Source: Rhodamnia argentea (Eukaryota; Streptophyta; Magnoliopsida; Myrtales; Myrtaceae). From it: a stretch of 64,000 bases of DNA. This document shows, one piece after another, positions 1-23,767 of this stretch. How positions within the stretch are numbered: position 1 is the stretch's first letter; each line of letters opens with the position of its first letter. Below the pieces are notes generated by a model, which was not told the DNA's origin, did not search any database, and saw nothing but the letters and a program-made list of their open reading frames with translations. Where the stretch lies: NCBI RefSeq assembly GCF_020921035.1, contig NC_063157.1:9150001-9214000 (forward strand), written 5' to 3'. The position numbers and the translations under genes are program-made.

Positions 1-12483
<12,483 letters not shown>

Positions 12484-13320
12484 CACCCACCAGGGAAACT
12501 TCTGTCTCTATCAAGATTTCTCCAGCTGAAAAAAAAAAAATTCCGGAAGCACGCCTCAGCTGAAAGAAATAGCTCCGCACCAACAAAAGATTCGAATCTC
12601 CAGCAAGCATGATTCAGTAGGGACAAAAAAAAAATCCACCTTGAAGCTAAAGACCTGAAACTTATCCCATAAAACAAGCACCGTCAAGAACCAGAGTGTT
12701 TTGCTCCACACACAGCATCAGAAGCAATAGTAAAATGGTTTACTTGAATACAACCGCGTCCGAACTATAAAAATTTCTTCAAACTAGTGACGAAAACTCG
12801 TTGTCGTGGTTGCCCGACTCAGTAAGAGCTTCAAAGGCAAGACTCGAGTATGAAAGCGAACTAAACAAGCATCTATATTAAAAACGAAAAAGATTCAACC
12901 TTTGGTGGGATAATGGGTATAGTCTGACCAGGTCTCCACGAGGAAGGCAAAGGCAGCAGTAGCAGCAGCAGTTATTGAGGAATAGCATGACGATGACGAA
13001 GACGGCGAGGGTGACAAACATCTCTTTCATCACAAGGTGGATGGTGGAATTTGTGCGTAAGAGAAAGAACTTTTAAATGCGAAACGATGGAGAGAGAGAC
13101 AGAGAGATAGAGAGAGAGTTGTTTAATGGGTGCTTGACTTTGCTGGTGCGGGAGTAGTTGTGCTGATTGGGGAAAGCTTTTGAATAGTGGGGACGCGGCT
13201 CTTCTTTCGCAATGAAGACAGACAGCGTCTCCCAACCGATTCCGGGGTACTCTGTTTTGGCCATGGCGGGACTGCCCAAGGAGAGAAACAGGGGAAGGGG
13301 CCAAATATATTTCAGGTTTC
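12484..13320 (-). promoter_or_regulatory. 5' flank and probable 5' UTR of the LRR-RLK gene
   Basis: There is no coding exon upstream of the signal-peptide exon. The stretch contains a purine-rich GA-type run at 13087-13118, which reads as CT-rich on the gene strand, as is common in plant 5' UTRs. I cannot locate the transcription start. A 5' UTR intron is possible but not demonstrable. Confidence 0.4.
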
Positions 13321-15432
13321 TTCTTTCTTGTTTACGCATTACAGCAAAAGCCGATAATTATCAGAAACACAAATTCGTGATTCGAACTCTCGACGTAATG
13401 AGAAGAGAGTTAGGTCCCTAGAAATGTTCGGAAACGATTAAAAGAAGAAACGAGTTCAAAGCCGACATCTTTAAATTGAGCATTTCGTTGCTAAATAACT
13501 GTCAAGGGACCACCGGTGCAAAAATAAAAGTTTCTTCCCAATTAATTAAGAGGGGCATTATTAACGAGCGGAATCCGGACATTAACTAATCGTACCCATT
13601 AAGAAAATTTTAATTCTTTTAATGTATTGATTATAGGTAATACGAGATAGGGCAGTACTTTCGTCTTTTCCTTAATTAGATGTTTCAGCGAGTGTTATGG
13701 AAGAACTTGTCCTCAAACTTGTACCGATCTGGCGCTCAAGTCGTACAATTTTTCATAGCATTTGAAGTCCAAAGACATGCACAAGGGATCGTGACGTCAT
13801 TGCGGGTCTCTTTATTAGTTCTTATTTGTGGTGCACCGTCAATTTGCCTTTCTTTACGAGTATATGAGGGTAATATGACCCCAACTTGGCACCACGTCAT
13901 AGAAAATTAATTTTAAGGGGGAAAAAAACACACAAAGGAGATTAGAGGAGATTGAGAAGACCATAGATAGAGTGCATTTGGTTCGGCTTTTGGGGAAAGT
14001 AGTGTTCGGTGATTATAATTTAAGAGTGCATTAAGAAACAACTCCGGTTTAAATGGTGTTTGAAAAAAATTACACTTTGTAAATTACTTACTCAAAACTT
14101 GGCGAAGGACTCAACGGTCGGCATGCAAGGCCAAATCTAACTGCCGGCAACCTTGCTTGGGGTCCTCCAACCTTAGGCTACGATCGCCCGGGTCGTGGTG
14201 GCCCCGGGCGACGCGGCCCGAGGTCCCGCTACCACACATGACAGCCACTTGGATTCAAGCGACCTAGGCGACCATTGCTCGGGTTCGCGCAACTCAGCCA
14301 AGGCTGGCCGACACCAAATTGGCTTGCCGGCAGCCAGATTTGGCCTCATTGGTGGCTTGAACCATCGTCGTTGATGTCACGTGAGTTAGGGATACTTTTG
14401 GAATCATAAAAGTTTAATAAGGGTAAGTTGGACGAAAAAAAGATATTTTTGCATTTCGGAAATGCTCAAAACTCAAAAACAGTCCCGAATCTGTCTTAGG
14501 CTAAAGGCTTTTAAAAATGCCGTTTCCAAATCGATCTGTAGTGAGATTGATTTGCAGCCGGAGGTGTCGGCGACTGCTCGGTTGAAGGCAAAAATATGAG
14601 ACAAGAGATTGGAAATTCCAGCATCGCCTCGCCCCCCTGGCCATGTCCCCCAACGACCTATCTTCTATTCTTTTAATTTAATTTAATTTTTCAAATTTCC
14701 TTAGGTGGTTTTCTATTTTTTTTTAAATTTATTTATTTTTAATTTCCTCATCTGTTACTGTACAAAAACATTTGGACATCAACATCAATGCCACTTGTCA
14801 CTGACATATTGATTGTCCCCTTCCATTAAATACGTGAGATTTTAAAAATTTAAGGACTCAAATGAATAAAATAGATATTTGAGAGCTTAAGCACCTGACT
14901 GACGCGAGATATCACACTCCTAGTGTCATTATTTCGATAATAATTTATGCGACCGAACCCGTCATCAACAGAATACAAACACCCCACAAGGCCAACACAA
15001 TAATTGAAACAAATCGTTCATGAACTTGGCCTAACGTGCAATATAGTTCTTGAACTTTTAATTTATTTAACGTGATCCCTTAAATTTATTTCAAATGTGG
15101 AATGTCATCTTTGAACTTTTAATTTGTTCAATGCGACCCTTAAACTATTAGTTTATGCTCAATCTAGTCTCTTAACTATATGAATATTCTTCAACTTGAA
15201 TTAATGGAATGACAGTATTGAATATCTTCTTAAAGTCAAGAAACTAGACTGAACATGTACCAAAATTTCAGGAATCACATCGAACAAATTTACAGCCAAG
15301 GACCATGTTGCGGATTAGGCCGGAGTTCGGGGACCACATTTCGCAAAGTAAAAGTTCAGGTTTCACATTACATATCGGACCAAAGTTCAAGGACCATTTA
15401 TGTCATTTTTCCTAGAATTCTTACTAATTACG
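13321..15432. other. Intergenic DNA with decayed repeats
   Basis: No gene is visible. Around 13975-14540 a GC-rich core (about 14100-14360) is flanked by AT-rich sequence, and two inward-facing stretches share GGCCAAATCT, suggesting an old non-autonomous transposon. From about 15010 to 15410 there are repetitive phrases of the type 'cttgaacttttaattt' and 'aagttcaaggaccat', typical of the end sequences of short plant MULE or MITE elements. All are too decayed to bound. Confidence 0.4.
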
Positions 15433-15642
15433 CAATGTGCTTATGATGTACCACTTGGTGGACTGTTAGCTAATGTGTATCATCTTACGAGAATAGAGTA
15501 TGGTGTAGATCAAACGAAAGAGGTATGCATTTCTACGGATTCCTACGTATTGGATCAAAAACAATTCTTGAATAAGGTATTCAACCCTAGGGATGAATCG
15601 AAAAGGAAATCTTTATTGGTTCTACCTTCAATTTTTTATGAA
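15433..15642 (+). pseudogene. Nuclear plastid DNA insert: ndhJ fragment fused to ycf2 fragment
   Basis: Reading frame 1 from 15433 gives [20 protein letters not shown] and onward to EEVCI-like residues. This matches an internal segment of plastid NdhJ (NADH dehydrogenase-like complex subunit J). At about 15529-15531 it passes without a break into [18 protein letters not shown] and on to [12 protein letters not shown] at 15642, which matches an internal segment of plastid Ycf2. The two genes are far apart in plastid genomes, so this is a chimeric organelle-to-nucleus insertion, not a functional gene. The open frame continues to 15774 with residues I cannot place. Family matches are from memory and need a search. 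Confidence 0.8.
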
Positions 15643-16289
15643 GTAAAAAATCAGGGGACGAACATGGCGATCGTTCAAAAATCGCCACTTGAAGCAATTG
15701 TTTATCCATTTCGATCAGGCCACTTGGCGCAATCAATAATCACTTCTTCTTCTTCTTCTTTTCCTACCAACTGAGGAGGGTTGAAGAAGATCATCATATA
15801 TGTGACAATGTCAAAGTCAATCGTCTGAGATCACCATTTCCAACCATCCCCAAGCTTTTGCTGAGCGAGCAAGTTTTGGTTTCCGCATTGTTTAACGAGT
15901 GAAAATTGCAGCGGGCCAACCGCGGCTTTGACAAGTAAACCCTCTCGTCTATTCAGCGGTAATTAACTTTGACAAGTAATTTGCATCTGCTAATCAGATT
16001 TCTTTCAAGCTTTTGATGATGAGCACGTGATTCAAGAATAGTCTTCCCATCTCTCGGTTGGTGACTGAACGCAGAATTATTCATCGATTACGTCAGGGCT
16101 CCGTTTGATTATAGGAAAATCGAATAATTTGGATTTCCTAAAAGTGGTCGATGGTGTGGCTTGAAACGATTAGCCAATGGATGATATTTACACTATAGGT
16201 AACAATTCATGTATTAACATTTTTAGGTCCTTCATTCATTTTCGTAAACGATATGACCAATTGGTTTTGAAAAAAATACTTTTCGAATC

Positions 16290-16735
16290 GTTTATTGGTT
16301 AGTATCAAGAAAAACACAAAACTGATACTCCCGTGACAAATTTACGCTGTACTCATTTTGTTGCCACCGAAAAGCTCAAACGGTACGCTTGCGATAAATT
16401 TACCCTCTGTTAGTTTCCGTTAAATTTTACTATTAATTGCTGAGTTAGATGACACGTAGCAGTTGACGGGTGTTTCGGTTTGGGATTTTTACCCTCCGTT
16501 TACCATTTTAGAGTATTTTGCAGTATTAACCCAATTTAATGGAAAGTAATGGAGGATAAATTTGTTACGCTTATATAAATTTATACTTTTTTATGGTGAA
16601 AAATATTAGTTTATGGTAAATTTATCACAAGTTTACCGGTTCAAGATTTTATGTGATAAAAAATTTTATTTTGAAATAAATTTATCACATGTGTATTAAT
16701 TTGAAAATTTTTATGGTATTAATTCTTCATTCTAC
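16290..16735. repeat. Diverged palindromic repeat, same family as 31740-32275
   Basis: Left arm phrases such as 'cccgtgacaaatttac' near 16330 reappear inverted on the right as 'gtaaatttatcacaag' near 16620 and again near 16690. The middle has the same 'cggagggtaaatttgt' type sequence as the longer copy at 31740-32275. This is a non-coding foldback element, probably a MITE, and heavily mutated. Confidence 0.55.
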
Positions 16736-17090
16736 GTGAGATGAAAGGAGCCTAGTAATCAAACACGCATGGCGGATGAACCGAAGAATGGGCCATTGCC
16801 CAACTATGATGCTGCAAAGCAGGTGGGTCACCAAGCCAATACGGCCCACTGGAGGAGATGAACGTGCACCTGCCCCCGACAATGAATTCAAGATGAGAAT
16901 AGACCCGATTTTTCGGAAAAATAAAGAATCGCCAGGTATAATTTGTGAATCATTATGCCCCGTACATACGTTCTTTTCCTTAATCTAGAATAAATTTGAA
17001 AGGCGAAGCCTAATAAACTCGTCGAAAATTATGTACAATGAGTAGATGTATAACGGCGTTGCACGAATCGCGTGAAACTCAGAACCCGGG

Positions 17091-17414
17091 AAAGCTACGC
17101 TTTGCATTAGGACATCGCTCCTAGCTCAGTTGGTGCTCGAGACACTCTATGAGACTCAAGATGCCGCGAGGAAAGTGATTGAGAAAATGTCGCATTCTTC
17201 TAGCGACCCACGCTTATTTCGTGGTTGTGATTTCTCTACCCCACGATCCACTCTTACAAAGCTACGCTTTGTATTAGGACATCGCTCCTAGCTCAGTTAG
17301 TGCTCGAGACACTCTATGAGACTCAAGATGCCACGAGGAAAGCGGATTGAGAAAATGTTGCATTCTTCTAGCGACCCACTCTTATTTCGTGATTGCGATT
17401 TCTCTACCCCATGA
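17091..17414. repeat. Two-copy tandem duplication with 167-bp period
   Basis: A unit starting AAAGCTACGCTTTG occurs at 17091 and again at 17258. The copies differ at only a handful of bases, such as GTGATT versus GCGGATT and GCCGCG versus GCCACG. Each contains CTCCTAGCTCAGTTGG or TTAG, which resembles the RNA polymerase III A box of tRNA genes, but a convincing B box and a cloverleaf are absent. It could be a tRNA-derived SINE fragment or an unrelated satellite-like duplication. Confidence 0.75.
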
Positions 17415-17994
17415 CGTGTCTGTAATGGGTCACCATCTTTCAGTTCTTACAGTTTATTGTTCTGTTTGGGTTCCGCAACCTCTAGCGATGGGTGTTTTTC
17501 AGAATTTCTCCTACCAAGATGTATAAAAGCGTGTAATTTTAATTCGATTGGATGATTAATCCATGTTAAAGTTTTTCTCCTACCTGGGTCGGTTTTCGAG
17601 TCGAACATATCGTCCGACTCGTAAACGAATTTCCCGTGTTCTCTCATGTCTCAATTTATTTCGTGTTCGTGTGGACATTAGAAGGAGAATGGTTTCTAGT
17701 TAGAACAATAGTCTATGAATGCCACTAAGGACAACGTGAATCGAGACATTAAACGACATTACCCGTCTAGTTTTCACCAATTTGCAAGATTGTCGTTGCC
17801 AAAATAAGCATCGGGGCGTGTCGTTGCCAATCATACTTTGATCGACCTTCTATACTTGCGGTCCGCCTCAGGAAAGTTTCAGAAGAAAGAAACTTCTAAA
17901 CAGGTTGTGGTCCATTGATCTCCAATGAGAGCCTTCCAATCTCGCATTGGAAGGTACCTCCTCTCCCAACAGTGCGTAGGAGTCTCCCTGTCCG

Positions 17995-18744
17995 ATGTCG
18001 GATATCGAGACGCCGCCGCCGCCAGCGGGAGGCAGCCACCCGGCGAGTAAAAAGCCGAAGCAAACCCGGCATGTTGCCTTCTCGGAGGTCTCTGAGTGCT
18101 CCACCATCACAGGTAACTACCCGGGGAAGTCGAGACCCTGCTGCAGGTGCAACTGTAGGCCCTGCTGCTTCGTCTGCTCTGCCTGGACGTGCCTCACCGT
18201 GCTTGCCGTGATCCTTGGCATCCTTGTCCTGGGAGTCTGGTTCGTGTCGTTCATCAAGTCCAACCTGCCTGAGGTCCGGGTCCAGAGGATCTCCTTCCCG
18301 GGCCTGCGTGTCGCCAACTCGTCGAAGCAGGAGACCCTGCTGGACACCGGCGTCGAGGTGCTCCTCAACTTCACCAACATAAACGAGAAGATTGGGATCT
18401 TGTACAATTCGATGAGCGCAGAAGTTATTCTGGAGGACATCAGGATGGGGCAGGCGCAAGTTTCCGGGTTCTTCCAGGAACCGAGGAACCAGAAGATGCT
18501 GAAGCTTGCAACTCAAGTCACCCACATTGTAATCCCAAAGGAGGACGGGCAAGATCTGCAATCGGACTTGAAGGATGGAACAATGGTTCTCGATGTGGTT
18601 TTGAATGGGACGTTAGGATTCGACTTCGGAAGCGTCAAGTTGCAGAGTTTGCCATTCGTAATAGGATGCACCGACATCAAGCAAGCTGAGGTCGATCTTG
18701 GGTTGGAGCCCCGGTGCAGCATTAGGATTTTTGCCTTCAAGTGA
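17995..18744 (+). CDS. NDR1/HIN1-like (NHL) protein with LEA_2 domain
   Basis: Intronless gene of 249 aa. NHL proteins are small membrane proteins of the plasma membrane or endomembranes, some linked to pathogen response; the exact role here is unknown. A polar proline-rich N-terminus (residues 1-48) is followed by a cysteine cluster CCRCNCRPCC (49-58), which is a plausible palmitoylation site. Next comes one transmembrane helix (about 62-87, CLTVLAVILGILVLGVWFV). The rest is an extracytosolic LEA_2 beta-sandwich with the family hallmark around NFTNINEKIGILYNSM and later DVVLNGTLGFDFG. The length suits the family, though the N-terminal tail is on the long side. The ATG at 17995 is preceded by no in-frame alternative. 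It is isolated from neighbours by repeats and nothing in the sequence shows its regulation. Confidence 0.9.
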   Translation: MSDIETPPPPAGGSHPASKKPKQTRHVAFSEVSECSTITGNYPGKSRPCCRCNCRPCCFVCSAWTCLTVLAVILGILVLGVWFVSFIKSNLPEVRVQRISFPGLRVANSSKQETLLDTGVEVLLNFTNINEKIGILYNSMSAEVILEDIRMGQAQVSGFFQEPRNQKMLKLATQVTHIVIPKEDGQDLQSDLKDGTMVLDVVLNGTLGFDFGSVKLQSLPFVIGCTDIKQAEVDLGLEPRCSIRIFAFK

Positions 18745-20219
18745 ATGTCCCACGTTCGCAGGCTTCCGCTACCTATGAATCTCATCGTATTTTTGCGTTA
18801 TCGTATCGCAGTTGGGTGGAGATTCCTCATCGCTGGCCAAATCTAGACAACCGGTTGCACTGTTTCCAGTACAATCCTAATAAAGGGCAATTCGAGCCTG
18901 TCAAGGGGAATGGATCGATTCTATTTTCGGAACCTGAGTATTTTTTTTCACATTTGTGATTCGACTCTCTTGACATAGGTTTCGGTAGTTCGAAGGAGCA
19001 TAGCTTTAGACAGATCAAATGAAACATTTTCCGAGGATCGGTTCGGGGTTTCCGATCCTTTTGTTCTTTCCAGATCATCATGTTTGTAGAGATCAAGAAC
19101 AAAGGCTAACATAAACTTCGCCCTCAATCCATTCTCACGCAATTAGATCCAAGGAAACATGTAGAAGAAAAGCTTCCCCGTTTCAAAATAGTAAATCTTT
19201 CTAGAAATTATCTCTCCGAGGAGCATCGCCATGAAAGTTGATAGAAGTCTCGTTACGAGGTCCTAACCTAAAAAGTCGTTATCGATCTAGTCATTTTCGC
19301 TAATTCACGTTGCCATGTCAGTAAATCTGAACTGTCAATGTCTCTTACTGTTGGTTGAACCCGGAAAAATGCTTAGCTCCTCTTCCGATCATATATTTTT
19401 CCGCTGTAAATGATGAAAAAAGGAAGACGATAAGGCATGTTGATGCCAAGAGATTGTACCTTTTGTCGAAGTTGTGTTCTCTGAAAATAGGGAAACTGCA
19501 ATTTCCATAAATTTCCCGACAAATGCAGTTTCCTACCTCGAATCTGTTTCGACGACGAAAATCTGAACATGGAAAGCGAGTGATTCCGATGCAACTCTTG
19601 AGTCTTGAGAGTGTAAGGTTATTAGGCTGCTAGTTACTATCTAAGAAGTAAATGCTCTCTGTTACTCGAGACTAGAATTTGACCATGGAAACTCCGATTC
19701 TGTCAAAGAAGTTTCTGCCTTGCCGGCCGATCTCCCCGAATTGTTCTCCTCCTCACTTTGGTCATCTAAGACTCGTTTTGATGTTGATGCTATTCGATGC
19801 GATGCTTAGTGTTTGCATCGCGAAGTCTTATCCACCGGGAACAAAACAGGTATCCAATGTTACATCCAAAACAGTAGTTCTTAAAGAGTTGGACTGCGGA
19901 ATAAACTTCAGTTGCCATAAAAAGCACTTCGCTGTTATTTTGGTATCATGAGTTAATAGCAGTCATCAGAGCTTCGCGCAACGAGGATTACCGACTGCTA
20001 AATAGCTGCCACTCGATTTCGTGCTGATACAAGAAGTAAAACTCTCGATTGTGAACAAAAAATCGAAAGCAGGACGATCTAATCCCTCTTTAGTTTATTT
20101 AGTATCGGGTATCTGTCGTTTGCTTGAATATAAGCACAGTAAGTATCATGGTTTCCTTATTTGTGTGAGGGCAATCTGTTTTTATTGACTCCTGTCATGC
20201 TTGTCTTCTCTCCTCATCC
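18745..20219. other. Intergenic region between NHL and the GPI-type protein gene
   Basis: No gene is recognised. The stretch after 18745 probably contains the NHL 3' UTR. A 90-codon open frame at 19679-19951 has a short hydrophobic stretch but no family resemblance and is not called. The two flanking genes converge here. Confidence 0.4.
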
Positions 20220-21024
20220 TCATGTGCTGAGCAAGAAAATTGCCAAGACCAAACCCGAGAACAAAGCCAGGTAAGTCCCGCCGAAATTCCTCACCCCGGT
20301 GCTTTTCGGGACGCCGATGACGACGATATCTGCAAATTCAAATTGTGAATCGCCGGCCTCTTGGTCTGAATTATCTGCAGAAATTCGAATGACTCCTCGC
20401 GTTTGTTTTCCCGCTTCGTGAAAATCTTACCTGAATTGTCGGCGCAACCACTGCTGATGGTGTCATTGATTAGCTTGACGGTGGCGTTGTTCATGAACCA
20501 GAAGTCCCTCTTAACCGAACGGATGCAGGCGAGCACGTCCCGGGTCCAGTGCGCGCATCCGTTGCAATACTTCGCCACTTGGCTGCTTCCGGTCACTTGG
20601 ATGATGCCTGACATGTTCAGCTCCTGGGCGCTGCATGTGCCCGATGTCTGTTCACATCAACTGGCAACTTTGCATCACATACATCACATTAACGAGTACA
20701 CATTAAGACGACAATCACAATTCGACACCGAGCAGAAGAGAAACCGTACGTTTTGCAGGCATTCGTACGCACTCCTCCACTGCCAGAACGGACTCAAATT
20801 GACATTCGTCAGTGGTTCTGAAACCATAAAAAAAAAAGAGCAGAACACAAGAGAGGATTTTAGAATATCACACAGGTCGGTCCTAAATGTTTTTCATGAG
20901 TAGGTTTCAGACAAAAGGTGTAAGAAGCGCGACTTTCAGGCTTGGCGCAGGAAAGTGTGAGAAAGATGCAGAAGGAAAGCCAAAGAAACGCCGCTCTGCC
21001 ACCAAATGTCCCTGAGAACTCCAT
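20220..21024 (-). CDS. Small secreted cysteine-containing protein with probable GPI-anchor signal, unrecognised family
   Basis: Four exons join in phase: 21024-20934, 20817-20750, 20647-20431 and 20329-20220, giving 161 aa. The start is an ATG followed by a clear signal peptide (hydrophobic AAFLWLSFCIFLTLSC, cleavage near residue 27). The mature part has six cysteines (ECLQN, GTCSA, YCNGCAHW, ACIRS, SGCADN), several NxS/T glycosylation sequons (for example NTS, NMS, NAT and NDT) and a conserved-looking WTRDVLACIRSV segment. The C-terminus is a hydrophobic tail (YLALFSGLVLAIFLLST) ending at the stop, the usual layout of a GPI attachment signal. I cannot name the family and assign no function. 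The exon 1 donor (GAAA/gtcgcg) is weak, but it is the only one that preserves the frame. The other donors are canonical. Confidence 0.75.
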
Positions 21025-21807
21025 TCCAGTTGCAACCTCTGCGCGTCTTCTGTACTGATCTCAAGGCTGAAGAGACAAGAGAGACAAGCTCGAATAGTCA
21101 AGGTACTGGAGAGCAATGAGCCGAAAGATGGTTGCCTGAGCCAAATTCGAATTGTCGATTTACTACTTAAATACCAGAACAATGAGCCAGAAGACGGTTG
21201 ACGCCAAAAACACAGCACATAGCAGCAATCAGATGCCCCTGACAAGATATACTCCGAATATCTGGTAAACTATAATGACAAGAACAAGAAACTATCGCTC
21301 GGTAAGCCCGACGAAATCCTTATTTATTATTATAACAGGTGGAAGCAGAACGTATCTGTTCATGGACCAAAGTAAACCAAGACAAAAGCAACAACTTCTT
21401 GGAATCGCCTGCTGATGATTCAAGTGGCAAAGCGGAGGCCCCCATGATTAGAGAGCATCTACGGTGGATTACTATATCGGGATCGTCGAGATCAGCTAGT
21501 ACGCATCGCCTTCGCGCTAAAAAAGCGACAAACAAGCAAGTTCTATCTGCCAAAGCTAGGGAAGTCAACACATTCCTATTGTAAATTGCTTCCCTTTAAC
21601 TTCTTCTCATGGCCAAAAGAGGGGGAAAAAGATGACCAGCCTCTTCTCAGTGGACAGTGGTTTCATCTTTGGGCCGCTCCAACATGGAAAACTAGTTTGT
21701 CCAAGCCCTTCTAAATGATGGGTTGGCCTCTTTGGACCCATGAGCTGCCAAACCCAGATTCGATTTCTAAAAAGGACCTTAACTTTTCGAGGAATCCTTC
21801 ATCAGTG
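21025..21807. other. Upstream region of the GPI-type gene, no further gene seen
   Basis: This should contain the minus-strand promoter of the gene ending at 20220. Open frames of about 80 codons exist on both strands (21320-21584) but overlap each other and resemble nothing. A short imperfect duplication of GAGCCRRAAGAYGGTTG occurs near 21118 and 21183. Confidence 0.35.
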
Positions 21808-22222
21808 ATTTAGGGCGTGAATGATAACCATTCTGTTTCAGAAATTGATTTCTGACTAAAAATAATTTTTTCTATTTCTGTTTCTGGATGAGTTTCTGAA
21901 CAAAAAAATGTGTTTGATAACGATATAAAATTTCTACTTCTGAAAAATATGTTGGCCAACCGACGGCGGCGGCGGCGGTGGCGGCCCCGGCGGCCGGGTA
22001 GTGGTTGGCGACGGTGGGTATTTGAGAAAAAATGAGATTTCTATTTCTGTTTCTCGGAAAAGTAGAAAATTTTTGTTTCACATTTCTTCTTCAAATCTAT
22101 TTCTCAAACAACTTTTTGTTTCGTAAATAGAAAAATAGAATTGCGTTACCAAACGGATTTCTGTTCCAGAAATAGATTTGAAACAGAAATTCTGTTTCTG
22201 AAATGTTTTCATGCACCCCTTA
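21808..22222. mobile_element. MITE-like element with terminal inverted repeats
   Basis: The left end AGGGCGTGAATGATAACC and the right end, read on the other strand, AGGGGTGCATGAAAACA begin matching arms full of TTTCTGTTTCAGAAA-type sequence. A GC-rich core (about 21955-22015, GGCGGCGG runs) sits between AT-rich arms. It is non-coding and non-autonomous, of hAT- or MULE-type. I did not find a clean target-site duplication. Confidence 0.6.
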
Positions 22223-22626
22223 GAGAGAGACAACTAAGAGGATCAACCATGGCAATTTTCTTCGAACCTTTCCTAGGCGAAGTTTGACGTTCCGCTGCGG
22301 TATGTTCGGATTTAATAGTATAAAGATGTCATCGCTCGACTCCAACCATTGGTCCGAGGTAGATGAGCTTCATCACCAGAAACGCAGTGAGATAGAGGTC
22401 GAATAAATTCATCAAAGTGGACACACAGAATACTGTCGCAAGCGAGGACGAGAATGACATGGCCTATGTTACTTCTACAGCCGAAAAGGCGGCATGAACA
22501 CAGACGATAAAGCTTCTTGGTGATAGAGATGTACCTTTTGTTTCTTGGTAATATAGTCTAAAAGCATCACATTTTTGTTCAAACATTAGGGGAATTGCTC
22601 AAACTTGTGGTTATAGTTGGCAAAAG

Positions 22627-23033
22627 GAACAATTGTCCAAAAAGTCCTAAATCTATCGCGTTTTTGCCAATTCAGTCATAAACCTTTTAATTTTGCCAAT
22701 TTAGTTCTAAATCTTTTCACGTTTTGCCAATTGAATCCATCCAGCAATTTTAGCCGAAAGTGGCTGATGTAGACGCCATCCGTGGCACACCTGCGGCTGC
22801 CAGCCCCTTTGGACCAAAAAGAAAAAACCAAAGAAAATATAGGAAAATGGAAAAACAAAAAAATTGATAAAAAAAAATTGAAAAAAATGTTAAAAATGTT
22901 ATTATAAATTGTCCACATCGGTGTCGACCATGCAATGTAGGATGACTATCGTCCATATCAGCGATCCTCGGCCAAAATTAGCAAAACACACACAAAAACT
23001 ACAATAGGTTTAGAATTTTTTGGATAAGTTCTT
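22627..23033. mobile_element. Non-autonomous MULE-like element, family copy 1 of 4
   Basis: The left arm reads GTCCAAAAAGTCCTAAATCT and continues with 'gccaattcagtc'. The right arm inverted reads TCCAAAAAATTCTAAACCTA and continues with 'attgtagtttttgtg'. The internal arms hold the phrase about a 'gatgtagacgcc' stretch and its inverted counterpart 'ccacatcggtgtc'. The same design occurs at 32530-33130, 53698-54516 and 58121-58741. Confidence 0.6.
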
Positions 23034-23767
23034 ATGGTAGAATTACTAACTCCATATGTTGCGTGAAATAAGCGAACGAATAATAAAATAAGCAAAACAA
23101 GAAAATAAATCGGGCACTAGATTTACATGATTCCGTCATAGATACCTACATCCACGGGGAGAACAACAACAAATTCTATTATAGAATAAGGGATATAACG
23201 GAGATTACAAACTACGTTCGAGTCACTCAAATACTCTCAATGTTTTCTAGTCTCCAATCACATCCAATAACCTACAAGTGTTTAGGCTCGCAGTTCCTCA
23301 CGAAATAATCTCTCAATTTTATGAAGGAATTCACAAATCTTTCTCACAAGAATTAATAGGCATATAACACCATAGATGTAATTTGGAAAAAGTACAGTAC
23401 AAGTGCCATAAGTTGTGCATGGCGCTCATTTTAGTACCAAAGCTTTCAAAACGATCACTTAAGTGCCAAAATTGGAGGAAAATGATCACTTAAGTACCAA
23501 AATCGGAGAACAGCGATCACTTAAGTTTCAAATCGAAAAAATTTCAGCCAAAATAACTACGTGGCATTCATAATTAAAAAATTTATCTAACGTGGCAAAT
23601 TTTCTAAGAAACTCGAGCCACATGGACGTCCATGTAGATTTCTAAGCTAATTTTTTTTAAAAAAATAATAACTAAATAGAAAAATAATCTGAAAACTTTT
23701 TAAAAAAATGGGGTGGGGGCTGTTCGGGCAGCAAGGACCCTCACCGCCACCGCCTCACCATCGTCGA

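Noticed and set aside
17091-17190. tRNA gene
   Set aside because: Only the A-box-like stretch is present. Stems cannot be paired into a cloverleaf and no proper B box follows.
17896-18561. 221-codon minus-strand frame opposite the NHL gene
   Set aside because: Shadow of the NHL coding strand. The plus strand gives a complete NHL/LEA_2 protein.
19679-19951. 90-codon plus-strand frame with a hydrophobic stretch, possible secreted peptide
   Set aside because: The hydrophobic part is internal and short, the start is not convincing, and no known peptide motif is present.
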